A stretch of DNA of 64,000 bases from Trichodelitschia bisporula (Eukaryota; Ascomycota; Dothideomycetes; Phaeotrichales; Phaeotrichaceae): assembly GCA_010356995.1 (NCBI GenBank), contig ML996708.1, forward strand, positions 372,001 through 436,000, given 5' to 3'. The position numbers and the translations under genes are program-made. A model generated the notes under the pieces. The model had not been told where the DNA came from and did no database searches. It saw nothing but the letters and a program-made list of their open reading frames with translations. Positions 1 to 10,570 of this stretch are shown here, piece after piece. Within the stretch, counting starts at the first letter, position 1; each line of letters begins with the position of its first letter.

Positions 1-899
1 GCCCGCCCCGCCATCCGCCCCGCCCCGCGCCGCCTCGTCCCCATGCGCTTCTCTAGCACCGAGGCGACGTCATATGAATTCCTGAAGCTGTCGACGCCGA
101 AGGAGGGCGTAGCACTCGGTACCGCCCTCCCCTCTCCCCTCTCCAAATTCCTAAGCTAACCCCCGCAGTAACCCTCCACCGCCCCAAAGCCCTCAACGCC
201 CTCTGCACTCCCCTCTTCAAAGAACTCCACACCGCGCTCGCCTCCCTGGACGCAGACCGGTCCATCGGCGCCATCGTCATCACCGGCTCGGAACGCGCCT
301 TCGCCGCCGGCGCCGACATCAAAGAAATGAAAGACCTAACCTTCAGCGCCGCCTACAGCGGGGACTTCATCGAGCTATGGAGCGCAGCCGTGGCGCAGGT
401 TAAGAAGCCGATCATCACAGCCGTGAACGGGTACGCTCTGGGTGGCGGGTGTGAGCTGGCCATGATGGGTGATATCTTGTATTGCTCGGCGGGGGCTACC
501 TTCGGGCAGCCGGAGATTAAGTTAGGGACTATTCCCGGCGCCGGGGGGAGTCAACGGCTCACCCGCGCGATTGGGAAGAGTAGAGCCATGGAGGTGATTT
601 TGACAGGGGAAAACTTCAGTGGGAAGCAAGCTGGGGAATGGGGACTTGCGGCAAAGGTTTTTGAAACCCCGGAGGAGTGTGTGGAGGGCGCGTTGGGAAC
701 GGCGGAGAAGATTGCGCGCTTGTCGAGGGTGGCGGTGAAGGCGGCGAAGGAGGTGGTGAATAAGAGTCAGGATCTTGGGTTGAGGGAGGGGGTGGAGTTT
801 GAGAGGAGGGTTTTTCATGGGTTGTTTGGGTCGAGAGATCAGAAGATTGGGATGGGGGCTTTTGCGAAGAAGGAAAAGCCGGAATGGAGTCATGAGTAG
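1..899 (+). CDS. Enoyl-CoA hydratase, mitochondrial (5' partial)
   Basis: Crotonase-family enzyme that hydrates 2-trans-enoyl-CoA in fatty-acid beta-oxidation, most likely mitochondrial. The reading frame is already open at base 1, with an Arg/Pro/Ala-rich stretch like the end of a transit peptide, so the start lies outside the window. Exons are 1..118 and 169..899; the 50-nt intron (119..168) has a CTAAC branch site. 282 residues are visible. Crotonase signatures are clear: the oxyanion segment AAGADIKEM (around 310), then GGGCELAMM and QPEIKLG, which carry the two catalytic glutamates (codons near 452 and 512), and GAGGSQRL. C-terminal length fits the family. The 5' part is C-rich and the 3' part G-rich, as in many neighbours. 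Family call is firm; the exact chain-length preference cannot be read from sequence. Confidence 0.93.
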
Positions 900-1156
900 G
901 GGATATAAAATGGAGGCGGAGGTTGGAGGGAAGGCTGAGATGGTCGTGATACGGTGATGTTGAATGTCACTCATGCTGCTTGGATATGGGATCAAGGCAA
1001 TGCTTGATTGACTACATCCCACAGAAATGCCCACGCCGGCTTGTCTTCATGTGTCTCTAGGCTTCATTATCAACCTGAGTCTCATGTTCAACATATCCAA
1101 TTCGCATACACATCCCACAACCATCCACTCCCCAGCATCATTCCTACTCCTCCACT

Positions 1157-2754
1157 TCAACCTTCCTCACGAAAAAAGATCCCAATAACAGCCTCCACCG
1201 CGGCCCCTACCCCCCCCTCCGCCACTAGACCACGAAACGTCTCCCCCAGCCTCTCCAGCCCCTTCCTGCTATCAGCCGCATGCCACCCCGGCGGCACCCT
1301 GGCCTCAGCGTCCAGCTCGCTCCTAACGTCGCCCACCCAATCGCAGTACAACACCCAGCTAATCGCGACCTGCACCGCGCCCCGCGCGAGCACGAGCCGC
1401 TGCTGCCCGAGATGCGGCGCGAGTGTCCGGGCCGCGTAATCGCGAAAAACGCGCACGTTGGAGTCGGACTCGGGGCCGGGGGGGGACGGGGGGACGACGA
1501 GCGCTGGGTGGTTGGTGGTTATGGTTGACCAAACGGCCGCGCGCCGCAGGGATATGTCCCACCAGCGGCCTAGGGCGTGGACGAGTACGTTGATGTCGCG
1601 TGCTTTTGCGCGTGCGGAGAGGAAGGGGGATATGCCGACCCAGCGGGGGAGGGGGGGGAGGGTTAGGGTGGTGAGGGTGGGGGTTTGGGGGGTTGGGTGG
1701 GTTATGAGGAGGGTTAAAGTGGTTGTGAAAAGGGAGGCGGGGGATATGAGGGTTATGGTGTGCGTTTGGGAGGTCCCTTCGGGCGGGTGCGGGGTGCTGG
1801 TTATCGTGAAGGGGGTGAAGGCGCGGAGGTCGGCTAATGAAGGGGAGAGGGGGGAGTTGGAGGGGATCGGATCGGACATAGTTGGTGGGGGAGACGGAGC
1901 GGGGAGGGAGAAGGGGAGGAAGGAGGTTAGGAGGGTGGAGAGGGGGGGTTGTGTAGGTTGAGGGGGGGCGTCGGCGTTGATGAGCTTGCTGGGCGGGGGT
2001 TTAGTGGTATCACACGAGCGGAGGAGGGAGCTTACATGTAATCCTCGAGCCACATCGGGACCTCGTCGTCCGGCATTGATAGTAGCTCCTCATACTCGGC
2101 CACTTCGGCCTCCAGCGCTGCCCGCTCCTTGCGCAGTTTATCACGCTCGGCTTCCTTCTCCTTAACCGCGGGGTCGGGCTCGGCCGGCTTCTCTGCCTGG
2201 ATCGGGGCCACTGCGTCGTTCGCCCCCGCATTCGCATCCGGCAGCTCCTCGTCCTCGGGCTCGGGCGTGGGCTCGTCCCGCATAACCGCCTTCCCTTTGC
2301 CTTTCTGCCGCTGTGAGGGTGAGGCGTAGTACACACCCCGCGGCGGGGGATCCTGCATGTCCATCTGGCGGCGCAGCTTCTCAGGCGTCTCGGGCAAATC
2401 ATCGTCAGGCTCGAGATCGGGAACGTCCTCCATATCCTCGTCCGCGTTTCGGCCGCGCTCCACCGTATCTCCCTCTCGCTCAGCTCGTCCCATAACATAC
2501 TCCAGCGCATCGCGCCCGCGCTTTCGTGCCGGGTCTCGCAAATAGGCACCTGCATCGGAGGGCCGTGCCTCCATTCCGGGTAGATTTGACGTTGGTCGTG
2601 AAATGCGCCGCGGTGATTGCGCGGCAAAGATATCAGGGTGGCCGCGCGCGAGGCTGGCGCGTGTGGGCGAGAGGTATGAGGCGCGGGTTGGTGTTTGTGC
2701 GGGTGGGAGGGGAGGTGTTCGGCGGAGACGTTTGGGGGTTGGTGGTTGAGACAT
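1157..2754 (-). CDS. Coiled-coil protein of unknown function, possibly kinetochore-type
   Basis: Two exons, 2754..2036 and 1988..1157, joined across a 47-nt intron with donor GTAAGC and branch CACTAAAC, giving 516 residues. The start is the ATG at 2754, because the residues after it (MSQPPTPKRLRR) look like a basic nuclear N-terminus; an upstream ATG at 2805 is possible. The N-terminal 120 residues are Ser/Pro/Arg-rich with SPTRASLAR-like motifs, followed by an acidic stretch and a Lys/Glu-rich coiled coil ending in PMWLEDYI. The second exon holds Thr-rich beta strands, then helical segments with conserved-looking Trp/Arg (GRWWDISLRRAAVW). This order (basic tail, coiled coil, compact alpha/beta domain) resembles fungal inner-kinetochore subunits with RWD domains, but that is inference only; I do not recognise a specific family. 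Shares a 429-bp divergent promoter with the next gene. Confidence 0.72.
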
Positions 2755-3183
2755 TATGCACTTGAGGCGTGATAAGGCCGCGAAAATCAGAATCGTTGTC
2801 GTCAATTGTTACCGCAAGGTGGTCGCGATAGTTTGCTTGGTGTTCTGCATGGGTTCGGGGGACGCGTCGCGGCGCTTAAGCCGGGGCAGTCTGTGCGCGA
2901 TGACGTTAACGGTTGGATTTGCGATTTGCGGTCACGTGCTGGCGGCGGCGGCGGGGTGGACAAAATGATGAGATAGCCGGATATCTCGACTTTCTTACGA
3001 CAATTGCTCTATCAGACCTACTTTCTCTCTGCCGACCGCATACCCAATACTCGCGGTCAATCTACTCACCCCATCCTTCTCGGCCCGCAATCCACAGCGG
3101 CTCTCGGCACCCGATCCCGAATCGACCCGTTTTTCCCCTCTTCCACACTCCAATCCGCTCTACCTCATCACCACAACGTCACC
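2755..3183. promoter_or_regulatory. Divergent intergenic promoter with E-box
   Basis: This 429-bp stretch separates two genes transcribed away from each other. It contains a palindromic CACGTG at 2933..2938 and a TGACGT at 2901. The part nearest the + gene is C/T-rich, like an ordinary fungal leader. No open frame here looks like a gene. Regulatory function is inferred from position only. Confidence 0.4.
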
Positions 3184-3927
3184 ATGGAGCCCTTCCTCTT
3201 CGCCCGCCCCGTGCGGTTATCCCAACGTCTCTGCACCGCCTGCCTGCGCCGCTTCCACTCCACTACTCCCCGACCGCGCGCACACATCGCGAAGCCCGGC
3301 GAGCAAGCCGTGCCGCTCAAGGGATACTACGCCGAAATCCTCTCACATGCGCCGCAGCGGGCAGCGCATCCAGCCGGAACACCATACATCCGGCCAGCAT
3401 CCGTAACCTCGCAAACCCCCGCCGCGGCACTGACACCGCCGCTCCCGCCACCGACCACGCCCCCGATCAACGAAGTCCCGAACCAAGTGCGCGAGAACGC
3501 GATCGCGCGGGCCAAGATCGTGTTCGGCAGCCGCTTAACAGGCCCGGAGCGGTATCGTGAGCTCGAGGCCAAATCGACGCTGATTGCGGGGGTGCTGGTG
3601 CCGCCGCGGCCGACGGAGCCAGATAATTGTTGTATGAGTGGGTGTGTGAATTGTGTTTGGGATCAGTATCGGGATGAGGTTGAGGAGTGGGCGGCGAAGA
3701 GTACGGAGGCGAGGAGGAGGGAGGCGGAGATGAGGGTTAGGACTTCAGGGAGTGCTCCGAGTATGGATGATGATGGCGGGGGGAGTGAGACGAATTGGGG
3801 TGAGAGTGGGGGGGAGGTTGGTGAGGGGGGGGATTTGTTTGGGGGGATTCCCGTCGGGATTCGCGAGTTTATGAAGACGGAGAAGAGGTTGAAGGAGATG
3901 CATCAGCGGGAGGGGACGAGGGGATAG
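3184..3927 (+). CDS. Mitochondrial oxidoreductase-like domain protein
   Basis: Single-exon gene of 247 residues. The ATG at 3184 sits in a good context (caccATGG) and opens an Arg-rich, acid-poor presequence with a RRFHST motif, pointing to mitochondrial import. Around residues 130-165 is the diagnostic motif PPRPTEPDNCCMSGCVNC followed by WDQYRDEVEEW, which defines the small Cys-rich 'oxidoreductase-like' domain found in OXLD1 of animals and in a yeast mitochondrial protein. The five cysteines probably bind a metal or form disulfides; the biochemical role of the family is not established. The C-terminal third is Gly/Ser/acidic and probably disordered. The family call is strong; function remains unknown. 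Confidence 0.9.
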   Translation: MEPFLFARPVRLSQRLCTACLRRFHSTTPRPRAHIAKPGEQAVPLKGYYAEILSHAPQRAAHPAGTPYIRPASVTSQTPAAALTPPLPPPTTPPINEVPNQVRENAIARAKIVFGSRLTGPERYRELEAKSTLIAGVLVPPRPTEPDNCCMSGCVNCVWDQYRDEVEEWAAKSTEARRREAEMRVRTSGSAPSMDDDGGGSETNWGESGGEVGEGGDLFGGIPVGIREFMKTEKRLKEMHQREGTRG

Positions 3928-4417
3928 GGCGGTTGAGCAGCGGTGAGCTGTGACATCTGGAAGCCGGCCATGACGGGGAGGTATTGACTCCTTCCGCTTA
4001 TAGATTCTGATATCCCGTCAACCAGATCTAGAGAAGCGGTTTATAATAAGACTTCATCATTAACGTCCTCCATTATTTACCGTCCCGGAATCCGCTCCGT
4101 AAATTCCTCAATACCCTCTCAGAAGGCTGAACATCACGTGCTCATTCCAGTCTCACATCGCCGGAACAGGCAATGGCACCTGGCGATCAGCGCGAACAGG
4201 CGCCTGTCACGCACGCCTGCCGCCTACGTCATTGTCAACCATGGCATTGTCTCCGTCATTGCCCTGGACCTGCATATATCATCCCACAATTCCCATCCCC
4301 ACACTTCACACTCTCATCCACTCCACCTAATCTGCACCATCAATCAGCATCCTCAAACCAACCCCACAGAAGCCTCAGATCAACCTTACAAAACCTCTAT
4401 CCACACAAACACTTACA
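3928..4417. other. Intergenic region and CT-rich leader
   Basis: 490 bp between two + genes. It holds a CACGTG at 4135..4140 and, from about 4290 to the next ATG, a C/T/A-rich leader of the type that precedes well-expressed fungal genes. I see no coding potential of its own. Confidence 0.5.
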
Positions 4418-4774
4418 ATGGCTCTCACATCCGCAGTCTCGAACTTCGCTCAGTCGATCTACGAGCTCTTCGCCTCGTTCTTCGGCACCATCCTCCACCT
4501 CGTTGAGCTCACCGTCTCCACTGTCTGGGGTGTCTTCGCCTCCGTGCTGCACCTCTTCGGTGATTTCGGTCAGGGCATCGCCGACATCATCGGTGGCTTT
4601 GGTCGTTTCCTGCTTGGTGAGTTTCCTGCATTTGTGTCTCCTTTGAACGATATCCTAACAAGCTCAGCCAATGCCGCACTCATCCTCGTCGGTGCAGCCG
4701 CCGGCTACGGCTACCTCGTCTACCAGCAGCGCCAGGGCCACGCCGTCGTTGTGCAAGGCAAGAAGCTGAACTAG
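4418..4774 (+). CDS. Small tail-anchored membrane protein (conserved fungal, unknown)
   Basis: Two exons, 4418..4616 and 4668..4774; the 51-nt intron (GTGAGT donor, CCTAAC branch) is a multiple of three and open, so an unspliced reading would wrongly add 17 residues. The spliced protein has 101 residues: an amphipathic N-terminal half made of repeated short hydrophobic helices (SIYELFASFFGTIL, WGVFASVLHLFG), then one C-terminal transmembrane helix (ANAALILVGAAAGYGYLVY) and a short basic tail ending in GKKLN. The layout matches small one-helix membrane proteins that recur in Pezizomycotina genomes without assigned function. The CT-rich leader suggests good expression. Membrane topology is visible; any role would be a guess. 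Confidence 0.85.
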   Translation: MALTSAVSNFAQSIYELFASFFGTILHLVELTVSTVWGVFASVLHLFGDFGQGIADIIGGFGRFLLGEFPAFVSPLNDILTSSANAALILVGAAAGYGYLVYQQRQGHAVVVQGKKLN

Positions 4775-5024
4775 ATCATCACGGTAGCTTCTACGACGAC
4801 GTCATGGTTTACGACTAGGTGGGGAGTTAAGGCGCTCACGGGACAAAGGACGGAACCTGGAACAATGGAATAAGGGCGGCGGGTTTCAGGCTGGTTCATG
4901 CTTTGCTTGCTTCCCACGAACTTGGGTGTTGTAGTCTGCTAGTCGGCTCTTCCTAAATCGATATTGTTCTGCCCCTTGCGCACTCGGTGTGAAGCCGCTC
5001 TTGCCATACAGCCACGTCTGATGC

Positions 5025-5285
5025 TCAGTCCCGCCTATCCTTCCTCTCTCCCTTCCTCTTCACCACCGGCAAGCCCAGCCACCGCATGTCCTCGTCTCGC
5101 ACACAAGCAGGACAACGCCCTTTCATTGTGAACGCGTAGTCGACGAAATCGGGCCCTGTGCATGCATACCCGCTCTCCCGCGCCGCTGGGCAGAGTGTCA
5201 CGTATTGCAGGCCGCTTTTGGTGGTTAGGCGCCCGTCGGTGTCGGGGTGCCCGCAGGCGTGGAGGAAGCGGCCGCGGAAGCACAT
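5025..5285 (-). CDS. Small Cys/His protein, hypothetical
   Basis: Single open frame of 86 residues. It starts MCFRGRFLHACGH and carries a CPxC-type pair (GRCPACVRDEDM), so one C/H pair near each end could bind zinc, as in many short fungal proteins with a C-x-CGH...CxxC pattern. The C-terminus is strongly basic. There is no recognisable domain. Support comes from the Cys/His spacing and from a codon pattern like the neighbours; it is short, so it could still be a chance frame. Confidence 0.45.
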   Translation of the reverse strand: MCFRGRFLHACGHPDTDGRLTTKSGLQYVTLCPAARESGYACTGPDFVDYAFTMKGRCPACVRDEDMRWLGLPVVKRKGERKDRRD

Positions 5286-5731
5286 TGCTGGGGCTTGTAG
5301 GGTCGATTGACGGGGATTTGGGTGGATGGTGAGTGTTGAGCGTGTTCTGGTGGCTGTTTATCCAGCGAGCGAATGGAAGAGGTCATATCTGCGTCTAGGT
5401 GCCTGGAGGTAGCTTCTGGGAGCTTGACGGCATTGGGCAGGAGGAGCTTCGAGGGTAGGATAATGGCCGATTGCCTTCTTAATTGCAGCGCTTCCAGGCA
5501 ATGCTCTCCTTGTAGAGTTACCCGTTTAGCGGAATCTCTTCATCGGTGCCGTAAAGGGGACAACTGTGTTAGAGCGGTGAGGGATATCCAAGGTCTTCAA
5601 CTCTCACCAGTCAGCCAGCATGCCACTCACAATGATTACTTATTATCCGAGCATAAGGCTACGCAGGCCATCCAAGCCTTCCATCCGCCTCCGAAACGCC
5701 AACCATGTAGTACGCCTCCCACATCCCTAGT
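5286..5731. other. Intergenic, nothing recognised
   Basis: 446 bp between two minus-strand genes. An open frame on the + strand at 5373..5735 has no recognisable composition or motif and is not called. Expected to contain the promoter of the small Cys/His gene and the 3' end of DPM3. Confidence 0.4.
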
Positions 5732-6129
5732 TTAGTCCACCTCCACACCCTTCGCCCGGAGCTCCTTCTGCGCCTGCTGGATCTCGGCCATAAGCTCCTT
5801 ATGCGCCTCGGGGACATCGTTGAACGTGAAGACTCCCCATCCGAGCTTGAAGAGCAGATATGCGCCCAGGGTAACGAGGGACCAGAAGGGAAGCTATGTT
5901 GCGTTCGTTAGCCAGGCTCTCTTGTATTTAGGCATTCGCCAGCCGCGCGGGGTCCACGTACCACCGGCACAATCTCGTCCTGCACCTTCGCCGGCACGGG
6001 GATATACCCAAGGAACAGCGCGATGTACACCTGCGTCGAGCGTTAGTTGATAATTCCGCGCCGGCCGCCGGGGATGCGCACCGAAGCCACGAGGGCGAAG
6101 ATGGAGAGGGTTTGTTGGGCGCGTGTCAT
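5732..6129 (-). CDS. DPM3: Dolichol-phosphate mannosyltransferase subunit 3
   Basis: Three short exons, 6129..6082, 6030..5962 and 5893..5732, with introns of 51 and 68 nt, give 92 residues, the usual DPM3 length. The protein starts MTRAQQTLSIFALVAS, has two hydrophobic helices (residues about 8-28 and 39-58), and ends in a charged helix (EAHKELMAEIQQAQKELRAK). In the family, DPM3 is the ER membrane subunit whose cytosolic C-terminal helix tethers the catalytic DPM1, so that dolichol-phosphate-mannose is made for N-glycans, GPI anchors and O-mannosylation. The segment LPFWSLVTLGAYLLFKLGWG followed by FNDVPEA is the family signature. No continuous open frame covers it, so ORF-based annotation would miss it. 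Confidence 0.93.
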
Positions 6130-6372
6130 GGTTAAGGAGGGAGGAGTTTCGAGGGAGGGGTTTGAGGATAGAGAGTGTAGACTCGGGTAATGGGGACGCG
6201 ATGCAACGGCGCGACTGTCGATGTGGCCTGAAGTTCAGGCTGCGTGCCAAGCGACGCCGCACTCCCCTGAACACCCCTCGATGGATGAGGCTAGCGTGGT
6301 GATCTGTGGCGGTGCGTCAGTATGTCAAGCTCACGACAACTTCAACTCCGTCTTTCAATCAACACGTACGGC

Positions 6373-8695
6373 ATGGCGGGCGAAGTCTTTTTTGAGGAGC
6401 TCCGTTGCTTCTTGGATAATCATGGACCCGACGATCGTGATGAACTTAAGACCTTGTCGCAGAAGTTTACCCCGGATGTCAAGGCTATCAAGCTACTAGC
6501 AGATAATATAGCACAGAAAATGTCTCTCTCTGAGTGTAAACGGCTCCGTCAAATTTGTATACAACATGCATATGCTAACGTTTCCAGGCTGGAGGGATGC
6601 GCTTGGGGAAGTGGGTTTTCTGTCTATAGTTGCCAGTAACCTCTCTTCAGACACCGACAAGGATTTGGCTATGCAGATGCTGAGGTTTATAGGGAATTGC
6701 TGCTACTACCACGGTATGTGCGACTGCTTTCGTCTTGTCGTGTTCTTATTTGTGCCAGGGGCAAATCGCGAACGTCTCGCACCGCATTTCCAGCGCGTCG
6801 TGCAATGTCTTGACCGCGAGGAGCTGCGGGGGCTAAGCCTTTCCGTAATTAACAATTTCTTGGACGCCAACTCGGAGGCGAAGAGCGAGTACGAGGACGA
6901 GGACGAGGACGAAGGTAAAGACGAGACGGAAAATGATGCCGAGAAGGCAGAGAGCGAATACCACGCAGACAGCATCGCACTACCGACTGCCTTCTCATGC
7001 GGTCTTCAAGACGCCCTTGCAAAGCTCATTCTCAGCCAGAAGCTTGCTCCCACATCTGACGACTACTCATGCGCCACGGGTGTGCTTCATGATATGTGCG
7101 GATTTTTCGATGGAACAGGAGAGTTCCCGCTCGATGAGGATGATATCGAAAAGTCAGAAAAGCTGCTCAGCACGCAGTCCGACTTCTTCTTGGAGAGCCT
7201 TCTCTCCTTAATCCCCACGCTCGAGTGGTGGTGGACGGCGGAGGCATTGCTGAAGAGCCCAGTGGTCCGCGCTCGCATCGCCCACTCGCCGAGCCTGGTC
7301 AACGCAGTGCTGCAGTTCTTCGAAAACTACACCCGCATTCGTAACGCCGAAGCTGTGGCTGCAAAGCCCAGCTTTGATCTTGATGACTTCAAGGACGGAT
7401 TCATAGAAGCCATGGCTGACATCGCCGGGCAGATTCCCACCCCCGACCCCGCCGTCCTAAGCACCAACCACGTCGTCAGTGTCACACTCCTCTGGCTCCA
7501 GCCGCAGCTCTCGTCCCTCCAGCACACATGCGCCAGTCTCATGCTCGGCAACATCGCGACCTCCAACGCCGTCACCTCTGCGCTAGTCGTGGACCTCAAG
7601 GCACACATCCCCGCCATAAAACTTCTAGACCACTACAGAGCGTTGGGCCGAATCGAGGAGTCTACAGACACAATTCACGCCATCCTCGGCCTACTTTGTA
7701 ATCTCGCCCTCCCGGTCGGCAACAAACACTCCCTCTTTGGCTCCCAACTTCTATTGGCCGCCAACCTTCCAAACTTTCCCCTCCCCCTCCTCACCGCAAC
7801 CATCAAGCTTATACGACGACTAGTCCACTCCTTTGAGAACCCCACCCTAGTCGCCGGCCTCCTTAACCAAGACCCCTTGCTCTGGAACAAGGACAACCTT
7901 ACACTCACCCACCTACTCCAACACACCCGTGAGCACGCCTCCAATCCGCAGCTCAAAAAGGATCTCGGGCTCCTCGCCGCGCAATTCATCCGCGCCGCCT
8001 TCGATGCGAGCAGTCCCAATAGAACCATCCTCGCTAACATCATCTATCACAACGACATGATGATGGAAGCGCTGCTGCGTGACGCGGCGGATATGCCTCC
8101 CACACGCGTGGGGAATCCGTCACTCATGGCGCTGGCGCTGGCGACACGGGAACGAACTGGGGCGCATGCGGTCTTACGCAACTGCCGCAGGTTGTGGGGA
8201 TCGCGGAATAAGTCCGGGATCATGTTGTGGAATGATGTGGACGACGCCGAGGACGGGTCGCCTTGGTTCGAGGACGAAGAGGAGGAGGAGGAAGACGAGG
8301 ATGAGGAGGACGAGGAGGACAGGGATGAGAGGCCCCCGCGCGAGAAAAAAGTATGCTCGCTCAGCGATCTGCTAGGGTGGTCGCCGGGGCTGAAGGAGCC
8401 GTGGAGTGCGGATCGCCAACATCGGCTTATAATTGCAGCCCAGATTGCGGCGCTGCCGAAAAAGGGTTTGAAAAATCGTGATAGGGAGTGGCTGGAGAAC
8501 TATGTGCGGGATGAGGAGAAGGCCAGGGAGAGCCATGAGGCGGATATGAAGAGGAGGAAGAGGCAGAAGGCAGAGTCAGAGAGCGGGACGGAAGACGACG
8601 ACGAGGAAGACGAGGAAGAGGAAGACTACGAGGCATTTGCCAAGGACGAGGACGAGGACCTTGGGATGGACTGGCAGAAAAGGTTGATGAGTTGA
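6373..8695 (+). CDS. Armadillo-repeat GTPase regulator, SmgGDS/Rap1GDS1-like
   Basis: Exons 6373..6535, 6588..6713 and 6759..8695 (introns of 52 and 45 nt) give 741 residues. The body is helical and resembles fungal proteins annotated as Rap1 GTPase-GDP dissociation stimulator 1 or GTPase-binding Rid1: for example LRFIGNCC near residue 90, then GLLCNLALPVGNKHSLFG and IKLIRRLVHSFENPTL around residues 430-480, typical of armadillo repeats. Such proteins bind polybasic small GTPases in the cytosol. Three very acidic low-complexity stretches interrupt the fold: near residues 150-180, near 600-620, and at the C-terminus. The second intron is in frame and open, so a naive reading adds 15 residues. 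The family call is moderate; GTPase partner not predictable. Confidence 0.78.
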
Positions 8696-9229
8696 TAGAC
8701 GGGGCTTGCTGGCTGCGATTTCGGGTGGGAGGACGGTAGTGATTTCCGCACTGTGGGTCATGAGTTGTTGATATAGAAAGATTTGCTTCACGATAGATAA
8801 TGTAATGGAGGTTCAGCCTCGAGCATCTAGCATTCCTCAGTGGTGAGGCCTCTGACACTCTGTCAGCATGGTCCCGCCGTAACACCCGCTTATGTACGGC
8901 ATGCCGCGGCTTACACAACCACCCTACCCGCACCCATCCCCGCGGCACCGATCCCCATTCAAACCCGAAGTCCGATCTCCGCAATAACGACACTCCGTCC
9001 TATCCCAAACCCCCTCAACTTTGCCCAAGCTAACATTCCCGGAATACAAGCCGCTCCAAACACTCCGTGCCCCAATCCTCAACCCCACACACCCCGCGCT
9101 TCTAGCACCTGACGTCACCACAACTCGGCTCCCAGCCTGAAGCCCTAGCCGCCAACCCACATTAATTGCCCACCGCTTCTATTAAACTTCCAGCCCTACG
9201 GCCCACGGCCCGCGCCCTATCACCCAAAT
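8696..9229. other. Intergenic region upstream of lactonase gene
   Basis: 534 bp. The last 200 bp before the ATG are rich in C and A (repeated CCC, CAAC), like a fungal leader. Nothing else recognised. Confidence 0.4.
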
Positions 9230-10374
9230 ATGCCGGTCGAGGCATACGCTCCCGCCCAGACGCCAGATCTGCACATCCCGCCCTCGGACGCGACGGTGCG
9301 CGTCGCGATTATCGACACGTACGTCCGCAGCCCCCAATCCTCCATCGCCGTCCCTTATCAGTTCATGCGTCTAACGTAGCTAGAACCTCGAGTATTGTGC
9401 TGCCCTCCACAGGTCTGCTCTCCCCGCTCATACCCTGTGCGCCAACTCTGAGTCTACCGGCGTACGCTTTCCTCGTCACGCATCCAACGAAGGGATGCCT
9501 ACTCTTCGATCTCGGCATCCGGCCCGATTGGTCCTCAGCGCTGCCGCCGGTGCTTGGGCATAGGATTAAGAGTCTCGGGTGGGACATCAGCGCGGAGAAG
9601 GATCTGGCCACGATCTTAACCGAACATGCCGTCCCGCTTACTGATATCAAGGCCGTGGTCTGGTCCCACCCGCACTTCGACCACACCGGAAACCCAGCGC
9701 TGTTTACCGCTTCCACGGCGCTGGTTGTAGGCCCGGGGTTCAAAGAAGCATTTTTGCCTGGGTATCCGGCTGACTTGACGGGGACGATGCCGGAGGAGGT
9801 GTGGGCGGGGAGGGAGTTGGTTGAGGTTGAATTTCCCGAGACGGGGCTGCGAATTGGACGCTTCAGGGCGTGTGATTGGTTTGGAGACGGGAGTTTTTAT
9901 CTGCTGAGCAGCCCGGGACACGCAGTGGGCCATATGTGCGGCCTGGCGCGCACGACGGCCGATAGCTTCATCCTCATGGGCGGCGATGCAGCGCATCACG
10001 CGGGGATGTTCCGGCCCAGCGCGTATATCCCTCTTCCGGAATCGATCATGCTCGATCCGCCGGTGCCGGGGTTCCCGAATCCGTGTTCTAGGGAGGCGTT
10101 GCTGCGGATTCATCCCGAGGGGCGGGCGGATAGGCCGTTTTATCGATCGCGGGAGGGGTTTAATCTCGATGACGAGGAGGCGAGGAGTTCGACGGAGGGA
10201 CTGGCAGAGTTTGATGCTGACCCAAGGGTGCTCGTATTCGTGGCGCATGATAAGGCGTTGAGGGATGTTGTCAGTTTTTTGCCGGAGAGAGTGAACGAGT
10301 GGAAGGAAAAAGGCTGGGGGAATGCCAGATGGCGATTTTTGGGGGATTTTGCTGCCGGTATGCAGGAGGTGTGA
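9230..10374 (+). CDS. Metallo-beta-lactamase-fold hydrolase, N-acyl-homoserine-lactonase-like
   Basis: Exons 9230..9318 and 9384..10374 (65-nt intron; the true acceptor is the second of two TAGs) give 359 residues. All metal ligands of the two-zinc family are present: His125, His127, Asp129 and His130 in SHPHFDHTGN, His209 in SSPGHAVGH, Asp231 in MGGDAAHH, and His318 in VFVAHD. N-terminal VAIIDT and FLVTHPTKGCLLFDLGIR are typical of the AttM/AiiA branch, whose bacterial members open the lactone ring of acyl-homoserine lactones. No signal peptide, so probably cytosolic. Fungal paralogues are common but their natural substrates are mostly unknown, so 'lactonase' is a family label and not a proven activity. 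Converges on the rhodopsin-domain gene. Confidence 0.87.
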
Positions 10375-10570
10375 TGGGTGTATGTGGTGGGAATCCGGCT
10401 TCCGCGACTGCCGTTCGTGTTGGTGCTGTGGGGCTTGCTCCGCTTCTGCTTCCTCATCCTGCTCTTTGTCCTGCTCCTCGTCCTGCTCCTCGTCATGTTC
10501 TCAGGCCTGCTCTCCGTCCTGCTCCTCATTCTGCACCCGCTGCCATGCATTAATTATCCCCGACACCATC

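Noticed and set aside
1458-1961. 167-codon frame on + opposite the coiled-coil orphan
   Set aside because: Gly/Arg/Val-rich shadow of the C-rich minus-strand exon.
10140-10553. RS-like frame on minus (SRTRSRTKSRMRK)
   Set aside because: Arises from a simple CCTGCTCCT-type repeat in the 3' region between convergent genes.
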